DNA of 64,000 nt from Halorubellus salinus (lineage in GTDB: Archaea > Halobacteriota > Halobacteria > Halobacteriales > Natrialbaceae): positions 620,001 through 684,000 of the forward strand of contig NZ_JAJCVI010000002.1 in NCBI RefSeq assembly GCF_020567525.1, written 5' to 3'. The position numbers were made by a program, and so were the translations under genes. Each line of letters starts with the position of its first letter. The first letter of the stretch is position 1. A model generated the notes under the pieces. That model was not told the DNA's origin, did no database searches, and saw nothing but the letters and a program-made list of their open reading frames with translations. Below, piece by piece: positions 50,531-59,438 of this stretch.

Positions 50531-50602
50531 GCGACTGGCGTTCACGACCGCCACGCGACTGGCGTTCACGACCGCCACGCGACTGGCGTTCACGACCGCC
50601 GT
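50531..50602. repeat. three-copy 24-bp repeat at a gene end
   Basis: Units start at 50531, 50555 and 50579; the last loses its final bases. On the minus strand each unit contains the end of the phoD-like gene: stop codon TGA at 50590-50592 with the preceding codons of PKLRRRS. Period divisible by three. Confidence 0.95.
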
Positions 50603-52407
50603 CTGAGTTTCGGGCGGCCGTCGGGGACGACGTACGTGGCGAGTTCGCGGCGGGTTGCGTCGGGACTGTTCTCGCTGGCGTCGACCGCGTACGCCGTGTA
50701 GGTGGCTTCCGCGTCGGTGAACTCGACGACGGCGTAGCCGTGTTCGTGCCAGTTCACGAACGACAGGTGCTCGTTCTCCTCGCGAACGAGGTCGTGGAGG
50801 TCCGTCCGGTCCCACCACGAGCGGTCGCTGAAGACGTCCGCGGCGTTCGTGCTGCTCACGGCGGGCGCGAGGAACTCCACGCCGACGCGCGGGCCGCGGT
50901 CGCCGCGCCCGAACTCGCCGTAGTGCGCGTGCTGGACGCCGGCCATCGCGCAGTGGAGGTCGCCCGTGAGCGTCACGAAGTTCCGCGGGCCGCGCCGGCG
51001 GAGGTGCCGCATGAGCCGGTGACGTTCGTGCTGGAAGCCGTCCCAGGCGTCGTGGAGGAACTCTATCTGGTTCCAGCCCTCGCCCTGCGTGAGTGGCATC
51101 GTCAGGACCTCGTTCAGCCAGACCGTCCACGTCGCCGTCGAGTTCGCGGTCCACTCCTTCCACCAGCGTCGCTGTTCGCGACCGAGCATCGTTCGCCCTC
51201 GTGCATCCTCTTCGAAACACCAGACGACGCGACCTTCCTCACACGGCGGGCCGTCGCGGAACAGGCGCTCGTCGGTGACCGCGAGGTCGACGAGGTCACC
51301 GAACTGGACGCGCCGCCAGAGCCGGAGCTGGTCGTGGAGGTGGTCGGCGTCCGGGTCGTAGTCGACGCGCATCGGCATGTGCTCGACCCACGCCTGGATG
51401 CCGTTCGCGGTGAGATCCATCGCGAACTCGGGGTCTCTCCCGCGGCGTTTGGCGGGCAGCACCGGTGCGTCCGTCACGTAGTCCCAGTAGCGGTTGTTCC
51501 CGATCTCGTGGTCGTCCCAGCCCGCGACGAGCGTGTGTCGTTCGAGCGTCGATTGGAGGAACCGGTCGCGCTTGTACTGGTTGTAGAGGTACCGGAAGTC
51601 GTCGAGGGTCTCGGCGAGCGGTCGGCCGCTCGGGAGCGACAGGGCGCGGTCGTCGGGCACGCGCCGTCCGGGCGTCGTGTACTGACCGTTCGCGGACTCG
51701 TAGATGAAGTCCCCGAGGTGCAGGACGTAGTCGACGTCCTCCTCGGCGATGTGGTGGAACGCACCGTAGTACCCGTTCTGGTAGTCCTGACAGGAGACGA
51801 CGGCGACCCTGAGCGAGTCGGGGGTCGCGTCTGGTTCCGGGAGCGTCCGCAGTCGCCCAGTTCGCGTCGGCGTGCCGTCGTACACGAACCGGTAGTAGTA
51901 GTACGAGTCCGCGGCGAGTTCGCCGTCGAGGTCGACCTGAACGACGTGGTCGTGGCGTGCGGAGAACCGGCCGTCGGGAACGACCCTCGAGACGACGGCG
52001 TCGTCGAAGTCCGGGTCGGACGCGACCTGGCACACGAGCGTCCCGTTGCGCGCTGCGGCCGCGGGCGAGAGGCGCGTCCAGACGATGGCGCCCGAGGGCG
52101 TCGGCCCGCCACTCATCACGGACTGCGGGAACACGGCGTCCGTGTCGGTGCTCGCGTCCACGTCGAGCGTGCCCGCCTCGCGCCGGGCGAGGTCGGCCGC
52201 AGCGACCGGCTGGACGATGTCGCGATTGCCGAGGATCGCCGCGAGGCCACCGCCGACCGTCGCGGCCGCGACCGACCTGAGAAATCGACGTCGCCCACCG
52301 CGCCCATCAGACGACCACACCCCGTCGTCCGCCGACGCCGTGGTCCGATCCTCGTCGCCGCGGCCGGTCCCCGTATCCTCGTCGCCACAGCCGGTCCCTG
52401 GGTCCAT
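50590..52407 (-). CDS. phoD: PhoD-type alkaline phosphatase, Tat-exported
   Basis: A 605-residue secreted phosphatase. The N-terminal 50 residues are acidic; a twin-arginine motif (RRRFLRSVAAAT) and a hydrophobic stretch follow, so export is by Tat. The metallophosphatase core has VVSCQDYQNGYYGAFHHI, VLHLGDFIYE, AGWDDHEIGNN and TLTGDLHCAMAG, the metal-binding Asp/His/Asn set of PhoD (calcium and iron in Bacillus). It releases phosphate from esters outside the cell. A decayed second copy of its C-terminal region lies 180 bases upstream. Confidence 0.92.
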   Translation of the reverse strand: MDPGTGCGDEDTGTGRGDEDRTTASADDGVWSSDGRGGRRRFLRSVAAATVGGGLAAILGNRDIVQPVAAADLARREAGTLDVDASTDTDAVFPQSVMSGGPTPSGAIVWTRLSPAAAARNGTLVCQVASDPDFDDAVVSRVVPDGRFSARHDHVVQVDLDGELAADSYYYYRFVYDGTPTRTGRLRTLPEPDATPDSLRVAVVSCQDYQNGYYGAFHHIAEEDVDYVLHLGDFIYESANGQYTTPGRRVPDDRALSLPSGRPLAETLDDFRYLYNQYKRDRFLQSTLERHTLVAGWDDHEIGNNRYWDYVTDAPVLPAKRRGRDPEFAMDLTANGIQAWVEHMPMRVDYDPDADHLHDQLRLWRRVQFGDLVDLAVTDERLFRDGPPCEEGRVVWCFEEDARGRTMLGREQRRWWKEWTANSTATWTVWLNEVLTMPLTQGEGWNQIEFLHDAWDGFQHERHRLMRHLRRRGPRNFVTLTGDLHCAMAGVQHAHYGEFGRGDRGPRVGVEFLAPAVSSTNAADVFSDRSWWDRTDLHDLVREENEHLSFVNWHEHGYAVVEFTDAEATYTAYAVDASENSPDATRRELATYVVPDGRPKLRRRS

Positions 52408-52584
52408 CGCGTCTGGCGTGGCACGCCAGCGAGATAGTTATCGACTGGTTTGTTCGCGCACGGGACCCGACAAGCGGTGACTGTCGAACGGAAACGCGCC
52501 CGTATACGCAGACAGCGCCGCCGGACCGCCCGCAACGCCCTCCTCGACGAGACGTCGGTCAGGCGGTCGTTACGAGTTACCGGA

Positions 52585-52944
52585 CTAGAGTTCGTAGTGC
52601 TCGACGAGTTCGGCCTCGCCGTCGGAGGTCGTGGACTCGGCGGGGTTCTCGCGCTCGGTGGCATCGCTGTTCTCCTCGACGTCGACGCCCCACGCGGCGT
52701 AGCGCGCCTCGTCGCGCGTGAACTCGACGACCGCGTAGCCGTGGTCGAGGGAGTTCAGGAACTGGATGTGCTCGTCGTTGTCCATCGCGAGGTCCTCGAC
52801 GACTTCGGCGTCCCAGTCGCCGGGGAAGTCGACGACGACTGGTCTCGTCCGCGTCGTCGCTGTCGGTCGCATCCTCGTCGTCGTTGCTGGGCGTCGGGTC
52901 GTCGCCTGTCGTGTGGCTCGCGGATCTTCGGGGTCGCACGACAC
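52585..52944 (-). pseudogene. remnant of a second PhoD-type phosphatase (C-terminal end)
   Basis: On the minus strand the frame ending at the stop codon at 52585 encodes DWDAEVVEDLAMDNDEHIQF, then LNSLDHGYAVVEFTRDEARY. These match the C terminus of the neighbouring phoD (DLVREENEHLSFVNWHEHGY, then AVVEFTDAEATYTAYA). The catalytic domain is missing, and an N-terminal Asp/Glu-rich segment (PSNDDEDATDSDDADE) sits in another frame just upstream, consistent with a frameshift. The two phoD copies probably arose by duplication, with this one decaying. Confidence 0.65.
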
Positions 52945-53101
52945 CCGCGACAGGAGTACTTAAACTACCGGATACGGACGCCATCGGCACGTCTCGAAGC
53001 TTGGTAACACTCGACACACTAACCTACGTATACCGCCACCGTACTGCGTTTTACATCGTCACTCACGAACAGCCGGAGTTGATGGCAGAAATCGTATGTG
53101 C

Positions 53102-53112
53102 AACCTTTATTA
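53102..53112 (+). promoter_or_regulatory. TATA/BRE of the thermosome gene
   Basis: AACCTTTATTA lies 28-38 bases upstream of the ATG at 53140, giving a short leader. This is the expected strong, heat-inducible promoter region. Confidence 0.6.
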
Positions 53113-53133
53113 CGAATCACAATCATAGATTCG
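53113..53133. promoter_or_regulatory. inverted repeat between TATA and start of the thermosome gene
   Basis: CGAATC (53113-53118) and GATTCG (53128-53133) form a perfect 6-bp inverted repeat with a 9-base spacer, placed between the TATA box and the ATG, where a repressor such as a heat-shock regulator could block initiation. Confidence 0.5.
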
Positions 53134-53139
53134 GGTACA

Positions 53140-54807
53140 ATGAGTCAGCGAATGGCCCAAGGCCAGCCCATGATCGTAATGTCGGACGAATCCCAGCGCG
53201 TCAAGGACAAGGACGCGCAGGAGTACAACATCTCCGCGGCTCGCGCCGTCGCGGAGGCCGTCCGCTCCACACTCGGCCCGAAAGGGATGGACAAGATGCT
53301 CGTCGACTCGATGGGCGACGTCACCATCACGAACGACGGCGTCACCATCCTCAAGGAGATGGACATCGACAACCCGACGGCCGAGATGATCATCGAGGTC
53401 GCCGAAACGCAGGAGGACGAGGCCGGTGACGGCACCACGACCGCCGTCGCAGTCGCGGGCGAACTCCTCAAGAACGCCCAGGACCTCCTCGAGCAGGACA
53501 TCCACCCGACGGCCATCATCAAGGGCTTCCACCTCGCGAGCCAGCAGGCTCGTACCGAGGTCGACGACATCGCAGAGCACGTCGAACCCGACGACGAGGC
53601 GCTCCTCCAGAAGGTCGCCGAGACGTCCATGACCGGCAAGGGCGCGGAACTCGACAAGGAGCACCTCGGCCGGCTCATCGTCGACGCCATCCAGCAGGTC
53701 GCCGTCGACACCGAGGGTGACGAGACGCTCGTCGACATGGACTTCCTGAAGATCGAGACGCAGACGGGCCGCTCCGCGAGCGAGAGCGACCTCCTCAAGG
53801 GCGCCGTCATCGACAAGGACCCCGTTCACGACGACATGCCCAAGAGCGTCGGTGACGCGGACGTCCTCCTCCTCAACGAGGCCGTCGAGGTCGAGGAGGC
53901 GAACGTCGACACCGAGGTCAACGTCACGGACCCGAGCCAGCTCCAGCAGTTCATCGAGCAGGAGGAAGCCCAGCTCAAGCAGAAGGTCGAGCAGATCATC
54001 GACACGGGCGCTGACGTCGTCTTCTGCCAGAAGGGCATCGACGACATGGCCCAGCACTACCTCGCGAAGGAAGGCATCCTCGCCGTCCGTCGCGTGAAGA
54101 AGTCCGACATGGAGTTCCTCTCCGAGATCGTCGACGGTGCGGTCGTCAGCGACCTCGACGACGTCGACCCGGCTGACATCGGGCACGCCGACGTCGACCG
54201 CGACGACGCCGACGAGCTGTTCTACGTCACGGGCGACGAGAACGCACACGGCGTGACGCTCCTCCTCCGCGGCTCCACGCAGCACGTCGTCGACGAACTC
54301 GAGCGTGGCGTCACGGACGCGCTGGACGTCGTCGCGTCGACCGTCCGCGACGGCCGCGTCGTCGCCGGCGGTGGCGCAATCGAGGTCGAGGTCGCGAACC
54401 GCCTCCGCGATTACGCCGACTCCGTCGAGGGACGCGAGCAGCTCGCCGTGGAAGCGTTCGCGGACGCGCTCGAACTCATCCCGCGCGTCCTCGCCGAGAA
54501 CGCCGGTCTCGACAGCATCGACACGCTCGTCGAGCTCCGCGCGGCACACGAGAACGGCCAGCACCGCGCCGGCCTGAACGTCTTCAGCGGCGACGTCGAG
54601 GACACGTTCGAGTCCGGCGTCGTCGAGCCCGCGCACGCGAAGGAGCAGGCGCTGACGTCTGCCACCGAGGCCGCGAACCTCGTCCTCAAAATCGACGACA
54701 TCATCTCCGCCGGCGACCTGTCGACGGACAAGGGCGACGACGAAGGCGGCGCTGGCGGCGGCATGGGCGGCATGGGCGGCATGGGTGGCATGGGCGGCGC
54801 GATGTGA
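53140..54807 (+). CDS. ths: thermosome (group II chaperonin) subunit
   Basis: A 555-residue subunit of the cytosolic folding chamber. The ATPase motifs GDGTTTAVAVAGELL and VVAGGGAIEVEVANRLRDYA, and the NISAARAVAEAVRSTLGPKGMDKMLVD start region, are canonical. The C-terminal tail (GGGMGGMGGMGGMGGMGGAM) is the usual Gly/Met tail. The extra N-terminal MSQRMAQGQPMIVMSDES is typical of haloarchaeal subunits. It probably forms homo- or hetero-oligomers with paralogues elsewhere in the genome. Confidence 0.97.
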   Translation: MSQRMAQGQPMIVMSDESQRVKDKDAQEYNISAARAVAEAVRSTLGPKGMDKMLVDSMGDVTITNDGVTILKEMDIDNPTAEMIIEVAETQEDEAGDGTTTAVAVAGELLKNAQDLLEQDIHPTAIIKGFHLASQQARTEVDDIAEHVEPDDEALLQKVAETSMTGKGAELDKEHLGRLIVDAIQQVAVDTEGDETLVDMDFLKIETQTGRSASESDLLKGAVIDKDPVHDDMPKSVGDADVLLLNEAVEVEEANVDTEVNVTDPSQLQQFIEQEEAQLKQKVEQIIDTGADVVFCQKGIDDMAQHYLAKEGILAVRRVKKSDMEFLSEIVDGAVVSDLDDVDPADIGHADVDRDDADELFYVTGDENAHGVTLLLRGSTQHVVDELERGVTDALDVVASTVRDGRVVAGGGAIEVEVANRLRDYADSVEGREQLAVEAFADALELIPRVLAENAGLDSIDTLVELRAAHENGQHRAGLNVFSGDVEDTFESGVVEPAHAKEQALTSATEAANLVLKIDDIISAGDLSTDKGDDEGGAGGGMGGMGGMGGMGGAM

Positions 54808-54867
54808 ACTCCGGTCAGGTAACTTCACACCCCACCACTCGGCCGACGTACTGACTCAGAACACGCC

Positions 54868-54881
54868 GTTTTCTTCTTTCG
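54868..54881 (+). terminator. T-rich terminator downstream of the thermosome gene
   Basis: GTTTTCTTCTTTC, 60 bases after the stop, is a pyrimidine/T-rich run of the kind that ends archaeal transcripts without a hairpin. Confidence 0.45.
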
Positions 54882-54952
54882 GACGCCGAAGCGCTGAGCC
54901 GTGGCTCCGTGCAGCGAATATGTTTTTCAAGAGCGAGTGAGGGGTTCGAGGT

Positions 54953-55417
54953 ATGTCGACGCGACGACGAGTGTTGGCCGCGCTCGGCGCGAGCGCGCTC
55001 GGTGGCTGTGCGGCGTTCCCTCGTGACCGCGCGGCCCCGACGACGAACCTCGCGACTGGACCGCAGCTGCACGTCGACCTCTCGTACGACGACGCGGCGG
55101 AGACGCTTCGGTGCGTGGTCGACATGGGGACGACGGTGACGCCGGAGAACGTCGGTCGAGTCGCCGTGACCATGTCCGGTCGTCCGAACGTCGTGTGGGT
55201 TTCGGTGGCCGACCTTCCAAAACGAATGCCAGCCGAACCGAAGCAGTCGTTCCCGCTGGAGCCGGGCGATTCACTGGAGATCGACGTGGACGGCCCACCA
55301 GGTGAGGTGAGTGTTACCGCGTGGGACCCCGACGGGAATCCGAGCGGCGTGTACGGGAGTCGGGAGTTCGGGACAGTAGCGGACTCGCAGTCAGTGGAAT
55401 CCGGTGGTCTCCGGTGA
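54953..55417 (+). CDS. Tat-type lipoprotein, first gene of a coupled pair
   Basis: A 154-residue protein with a short signal (STRRRVLAALGASALGGC) whose lipobox gives a lipid-anchored Cys18. The mature part is beta-rich (DLSYDDAAETLRCVVDMGTT) and has a Pro-rich end. It overlaps the next gene by four bases (GTGA), so the pair is coupled. A TATA-like AATATGTTTTTC lies about 28 bases upstream. Function unknown; the partner is a membrane protein. Confidence 0.78.
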   Translation: MSTRRRVLAALGASALGGCAAFPRDRAAPTTNLATGPQLHVDLSYDDAAETLRCVVDMGTTVTPENVGRVAVTMSGRPNVVWVSVADLPKRMPAEPKQSFPLEPGDSLEIDVDGPPGEVSVTAWDPDGNPSGVYGSREFGTVADSQSVESGGLR

Positions 55418-56349
55418 AATGGCGGTGGCTCCTCGACGCCGACGTTCGCTGGCGGACGCTCGTCGCGGCATACCTCGGGGTGCTCCTCGTCACCGGGAGC
55501 GTCGTCGGGTACGTCCGCATCGCTGACGTCCACGGACCGCCCGCCGAGCACCGTATCTCGCCCGATGCCGAACCCGGGCAGATGATCGCGACCGCGAACG
55601 AGGCGTTCCAGCACGTCGACCACCGCACCGTCACGCGCGTTCACGTTCAGAACGAGAGCGAGCGACGTCCCCTGTTCGCGTACGAGTACCTCTACGACTA
55701 CTCGGATCGCCAGTTCTTCGGGCAACGCGTCTGGACGGGGTCGTACGCGAAGCGATGGGAGCGGTCGTACACTCCGTATTGGTTCCCACTCGCCGTCCTG
55801 CCTGGGAAGTACTACGTCACAGACGGCCGCGCCGAGATCGGCGCCAATTACCCGGAGGGAAGCTCGCTCGGTTCCCGCGAGTTCGAAGACCCAAGCCCGC
55901 CGTTCCGTGGAGGTGCGTTCTCGGCGTCGTCGCCCGATAACGTGTGGGAGTTCGCATACGGCGGGAACGTCTTCCTCCAGGGTGCGAGCGACGCTGACTG
56001 GCGGGTCGTCAGCGAGAACGCATCGACGCTCGTCCTCGGCATCGACGACCACGAGGAGTACTACGAGACGCGACAGATGTTCTACGCACGCGACGTCCAC
56101 GAGGGGAGTTCCATCCGCGTGTTCGTCGACAAGGAGTCCGGGCGCGTGACGCGGATGGTCGAGCACCGGGTCGCGACGTACGAGGTCACCGTCGAGACGG
56201 CCGACGGCGAGTACGAGGACGTCGAACGAACACGGCACTACGTCGTCGTCACCGAGTTCAGCGAGTACGGGACAGTCGACCTCGAACGACCCGAAGGCGT
56301 CGGGCCACCGACGCTCAAGGAACTCTGGCGGGACTTCTTCTACTACTAA
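55414..56349 (+). CDS. membrane-anchored protein coupled to the preceding lipoprotein
   Basis: A 311-residue protein read from a GTG overlapping the upstream stop (GTGA). One transmembrane segment (residues 15-35, TLVAAYLGVLLVTGSVVGYV) precedes a large external beta-rich domain with many Tyr and Trp residues (EYLYDYSDRQFFGQRVWTGS). The domain resembles outer-leaflet lipoprotein/LolA-like carriers (MLLVEHRV-type strands), but no family is certain. Its coupling suggests one complex with the lipoprotein. Confidence 0.75.
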   Translation: MKWRWLLDADVRWRTLVAAYLGVLLVTGSVVGYVRIADVHGPPAEHRISPDAEPGQMIATANEAFQHVDHRTVTRVHVQNESERRPLFAYEYLYDYSDRQFFGQRVWTGSYAKRWERSYTPYWFPLAVLPGKYYVTDGRAEIGANYPEGSSLGSREFEDPSPPFRGGAFSASSPDNVWEFAYGGNVFLQGASDADWRVVSENASTLVLGIDDHEEYYETRQMFYARDVHEGSSIRVFVDKESGRVTRMVEHRVATYEVTVETADGEYEDVERTRHYVVVTEFSEYGTVDLERPEGVGPPTLKELWRDFFYY

Positions 56350-56464
56350 CCCCACGGGTCGGAGCGAACGACGAGACGACGACCTCGCCGTCACCGACTG
56401 CTCGTGAGGCGATTCCAACGAGAAACGCCGGCCTGGCGGCCGGCGTATGCTCGTGCGAGCCGTG

Positions 56465-56926
56465 TTACTCCTCTTCGATGTCGAGCGTGAACTGTTCGTT
56501 CTCGTTGACGGTGTTGAGGACGACGCTCGTGTTCGACTCGTTGATGTCGGGGTCGGTGAGGAGTTCCTTGATCTGGGCGTTCATGCCGTCGGTGTCGGTG
56601 AACTTCCCGACGGCGACGACGTCGTAGTCGCCGGTGACCTCGTAGACGGAGGTCATCTGCTTGTGGCCCTTCAGGCGCTCGGTGATGTCGGGGAGCGCGC
56701 TGCCCTCGACCTTCAGTTGGATGAACGCCGTCACGTCGTATCCGAGTTCGTCGTAGTCGACGATGGGCGTGTACCCGCGGATGACGCCCTGGTCCTCGAG
56801 GTCGCTGAGGTGGTTCGAGACGGTGGTCACGGAGACGTCGAGGTCCTCGGCGAGCGACCGGAGGCTCGCGCGGCCATCGCCGAGAAGTGCATTCACTAGC
56901 TTCGCGTCGAGATTTTCGTAGGTCAT
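56465..56926 (-). CDS. lrp: Lrp/AsnC-family regulator divergent from glnA
   Basis: A 153-residue feast/famine regulator. Residues 5-55 are the AsnC helix-turn-helix ([20 protein letters not shown]), and 65-145 the ligand-sensing RAM/ACT-like domain ([36 protein letters not shown]). It is divergent from glnA, an arrangement known in Halobacterium where LrpA1 sits beside glnA, so it likely responds to glutamine or other amino acids and controls nitrogen assimilation. Confidence 0.92.
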   Translation of the reverse strand: MTYENLDAKLVNALLGDGRASLRSLAEDLDVSVTTVSNHLSDLEDQGVIRGYTPIVDYDELGYDVTAFIQLKVEGSALPDITERLKGHKQMTSVYEVTGDYDVVAVGKFTDTDGMNAQIKELLTDPDINESNTSVVLNTVNENEQFTLDIEEE

Positions 56927-57051
56927 TGCCCCAACGTGCGCCCCGGAGGGTTTAGAACTTTACGAACGTACAGTCGGTGCGAGATGGACGAAAGTTTGCT
57001 TACAGCACTAAGGTTTTTGTACTGGAAGTAGTTTGTCGAAGCGAGCATAAG
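56927..57051. promoter_or_regulatory. divergent lrp-glnA regulatory region
   Basis: A 125-base gap with TATA-like elements for both directions: TTCTAAAC centred about 28 bases before the lrp ATG on the minus strand, and TTTTTGTA about 33 bases before the glnA ATG. Between them lies the palindrome TACGAACGTA (56961-56970), next to the lrp TATA, a good candidate Lrp site. Confidence 0.5.
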
Positions 57052-58404
57052 ATGACAAGCGGCAACCTCTCCGAGAAGGAGGAAGCGGTGCTGGAGACCA
57101 TCGACGAAGAGAACATCGACTTCCTGCGTCTGCAGTTCACGGACATCCTGGGGACCGTCAAGAACGTGTCCGTCCCGGCACGCCAGGCGGAGAAGGCGTT
57201 CACGGAGGGCATCTACTTCGACGGGTCCTCCATCAACGGCTTCGTTCGCATTCAGGAGTCCGACATGCGCCTGGACCCCGACCCGGAGACGTTCGCCGTG
57301 CTGCCGTGGCGCTCCAAGGAGGACGGTGGCGCCGCGCGCCTCATCTGCGACGTCATCGACACGTCCACGGGCGAGCCGTTCTCGGGCGACCCGCGCGGCG
57401 TCCTGAAGGACGCGATGGAGCGCGCCGAGGACCTCGGGTACACGGTGAACGCCGCACCGGAACCGGAGTTCTTCCTGTTCGAGGAGGACGAGGACGGTCG
57501 AGCCACGACGAAGACGAACGACGCCGGCGGGTACTTCGACCTCGCGCCGAAGGACCTCGCGCAGGACGTCCGTCGGGACATCATCTTCGGCCTCGAATCA
57601 ATGGGGTTCGAGATCGAGGCGAGCCACCACGAGGTCGCGCAGGGCCAGCACGAGATCAACTTCACGTACGACGACGCGCTGTCCACGGCTGACAACGTCG
57701 CGACGTTCCGGTCGGTCGTCCGCGCGATCGCGGCCGAGCACGACCTGCACGCGACGTTCATGCCCAAGCCCATCGCGCGCATCAACGGCAGCGGGATGCA
57801 CACGCACTTCTCGCTGTTCCAGGACGGCGAGAACGCGTTCCACGACGGCGACGACGAGTTCGACCTGAGCGAGACCGCCAAGCAGTTCACGGCGGGTATC
57901 CTCGAGCACGCACCCGCCATCGCGGCGGTCGCGAACCCGACCGTGAACTCCTACAAGCGCCTGGTGCCGGGCTACGAGGCGCCGGTGTACGTGGCGTGGT
58001 CCGACCGGAACCGCTCGGCGCTCATCCGGAAGCCGGCGGCGCGCGTCCCCGCGGCTTCGCGTATCGAGGCGCGCTTCCCGGACCCGTCGTGTAACCCGTA
58101 TCTCGCGTTCGCGGCGCTCATCCACGCCGGTCTCGACGGCATCGAGCAGGGCATGGAGTGCGACGACCCGGTCCGCGAGAACATCTACGAGTTCGACGAG
58201 GCCAAGCGCGAGGAGTACGGCATCGACACGCTCCCGACGAACCTCGGCGAGGCGCTCGACGCGCTCGAGGCGGACGAGGTCGTCCAGAACGCGCTCGGCG
58301 AGCACGTCACGGAGAAGTTCCTGGAGGCGAAGCGCTCGGAGTTCAACGACTACCGCGTCTCCGTCTCCGAGTGGGAGAAGGACCGCTACCTCGAGACGTT
58401 CTGA
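57052..58404 (+). CDS. glnA: glutamine synthetase (type I)
   Basis: A 450-residue GS-I subunit of a dodecamer that makes glutamine from glutamate and ammonia with ATP. Characteristic segments are [64 protein letters not shown] (the ammonia/metal site) and [10 protein letters not shown]. The size of 450 fits the GS-I alpha branch of archaea and Gram-positives, so feedback inhibition rather than adenylylation is expected. A T-rich terminator follows 22 bases after the stop. Confidence 0.97.
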   Translation: MTSGNLSEKEEAVLETIDEENIDFLRLQFTDILGTVKNVSVPARQAEKAFTEGIYFDGSSINGFVRIQESDMRLDPDPETFAVLPWRSKEDGGAARLICDVIDTSTGEPFSGDPRGVLKDAMERAEDLGYTVNAAPEPEFFLFEEDEDGRATTKTNDAGGYFDLAPKDLAQDVRRDIIFGLESMGFEIEASHHEVAQGQHEINFTYDDALSTADNVATFRSVVRAIAAEHDLHATFMPKPIARINGSGMHTHFSLFQDGENAFHDGDDEFDLSETAKQFTAGILEHAPAIAAVANPTVNSYKRLVPGYEAPVYVAWSDRNRSALIRKPAARVPAASRIEARFPDPSCNPYLAFAALIHAGLDGIEQGMECDDPVRENIYEFDEAKREEYGIDTLPTNLGEALDALEADEVVQNALGEHVTEKFLEAKRSEFNDYRVSVSEWEKDRYLETF

Positions 58405-58425
58405 GGCGACCCGCGGTCACGGTTC

Positions 58426-58433
58426 GTTTTTTC
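58426..58433 (+). terminator. T-run terminator of glnA
   Basis: The run CGTTTTTTCG, about 22 bases beyond the glnA stop, is the kind of oligo-T signal that ends haloarchaeal transcripts, and separates glnA from the convergent gene. Confidence 0.5.
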
Positions 58434-58455
58434 GCGGACGACGACGACGACTCCC

Positions 58456-58929
58456 TTAGAGGAGCGTGCTCGCGAGCGCGACGAGCGGCGCGAGGACGAG
58501 GACGTACGCTCCCGCGGCGACCGTCCAGTCCCGGCGGACGGCGGCGACGCGGCCGCGCTGGATGCGCGAACGCGGGAGGACGACGACGGCGAAGAACCCG
58601 ACCATGAGGGCGAGGAGGACGACCGCGGCGACGGCGGTGACGAGGGCGCCGTCGGCGTCGAACGCGGCCTCGGTCGCGTACAGCAGCCAGACGTAGAGCG
58701 CGCCGCTGAGGGCGCCGGCGAGGTAGTGGACGACGGTCGCGAGCCGGTCGGGGGCGTGGTCGGGGTGGCGGTCGGTGAGGACGCCGCTGGCGACGGTCGG
58801 TGGCGTGGTGCCTTCGGGGCGACGCGCCATGACGGCGTCCATCGCGAGCGTCGCGACGACGGCGGCACCGACCCCGAGGAGGAACCGGAGCGGGACCTCG
58901 AAGCCTACTGGGGCGACTGATGGTTGCAT
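58456..58929 (-). CDS. small four-span membrane protein
   Basis: A 157-residue integral membrane protein with hydrophobic segments near residues 13-33, 68-86, 96-116 and 138-157. The polar region RRPEGTTPPTVASGVLTDRH, followed by PDHAPDRL, lies between the first two. The ATG at 58929 gives the first helix at the N terminus. I know no family. It converges with glnA and diverges from the 59-kb gene. Confidence 0.72.
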   Translation of the reverse strand: MQPSVAPVGFEVPLRFLLGVGAAVVATLAMDAVMARRPEGTTPPTVASGVLTDRHPDHAPDRLATVVHYLAGALSGALYVWLLYATEAAFDADGALVTAVAAVVLLALMVGFFAVVVLPRSRIQRGRVAAVRRDWTVAAGAYVLVLAPLVALASTLL

Positions 58930-59051
58930 ACCGGTTGGTTCGCTCGCGAGCGGTATCCGGTTGACGGACGGGGCACCGACTGCGAGCGGCTCACCGCCAT
59001 CCAATCACGTTATTCGTCAACGTTTAGCGCGCTGAGTCGCTAGCGTGCCGT

Positions 59052-59387
59052 ATGGACACGGAGGCGACGTTCAGGGTCGAACGGGACGGCGACCGGGTCG
59101 TGCTCGTCCCGCAGTTCTGGCCGAGCGACCTCGACGCGGACGCACGGAGCGCCTACGAGGGACTGCGGACGCTGCACGTGGTCGAGGACGGCGCGGTCTC
59201 GATGCCCGCCGAGTACCTCCCGGCCGTCGAACCCGGGAGCACGGTGGCGCTTTCGGCGGTCTGGTCGGCGCGCACGGAGCGCCTGGGCTCGCTCGGCGTT
59301 GGGCCGTTCCCGGCCGGCGCCGTGGACGGCGCGATGGCCGACCGCGACCGCATCGCACGCGAACTCCTCGACGACGACGGCCGGTAA
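59052..59387 (+). CDS. small acidic protein upstream of mutL, unknown function
   Basis: A 111-residue protein, mostly beta-rich (RVERDGDRVVLVPQFWPSDL), with a short C-terminal helix (DRDRIARELLDDDGR). It is in the same direction as mutL, 51 bases apart, and probably cotranscribed. No motif; its role in repair is only suggested by position. Confidence 0.65.
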   Translation: MDTEATFRVERDGDRVVLVPQFWPSDLDADARSAYEGLRTLHVVEDGAVSMPAEYLPAVEPGSTVALSAVWSARTERLGSLGVGPFPAGAVDGAMADRDRIARELLDDDGR

Positions 59388-59438
59388 TCAGGCCAATCGA
59401 CCGTCACGCGTTTGACGCCGCCGCCCGTCGACCCGGAC

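Noticed and set aside
54755-54807. Gly-Met repeats as a stop-associated duplication
   Set aside because: GGM tails are a conserved feature of group II chaperonins, so they were not counted among the unexplained repeats.
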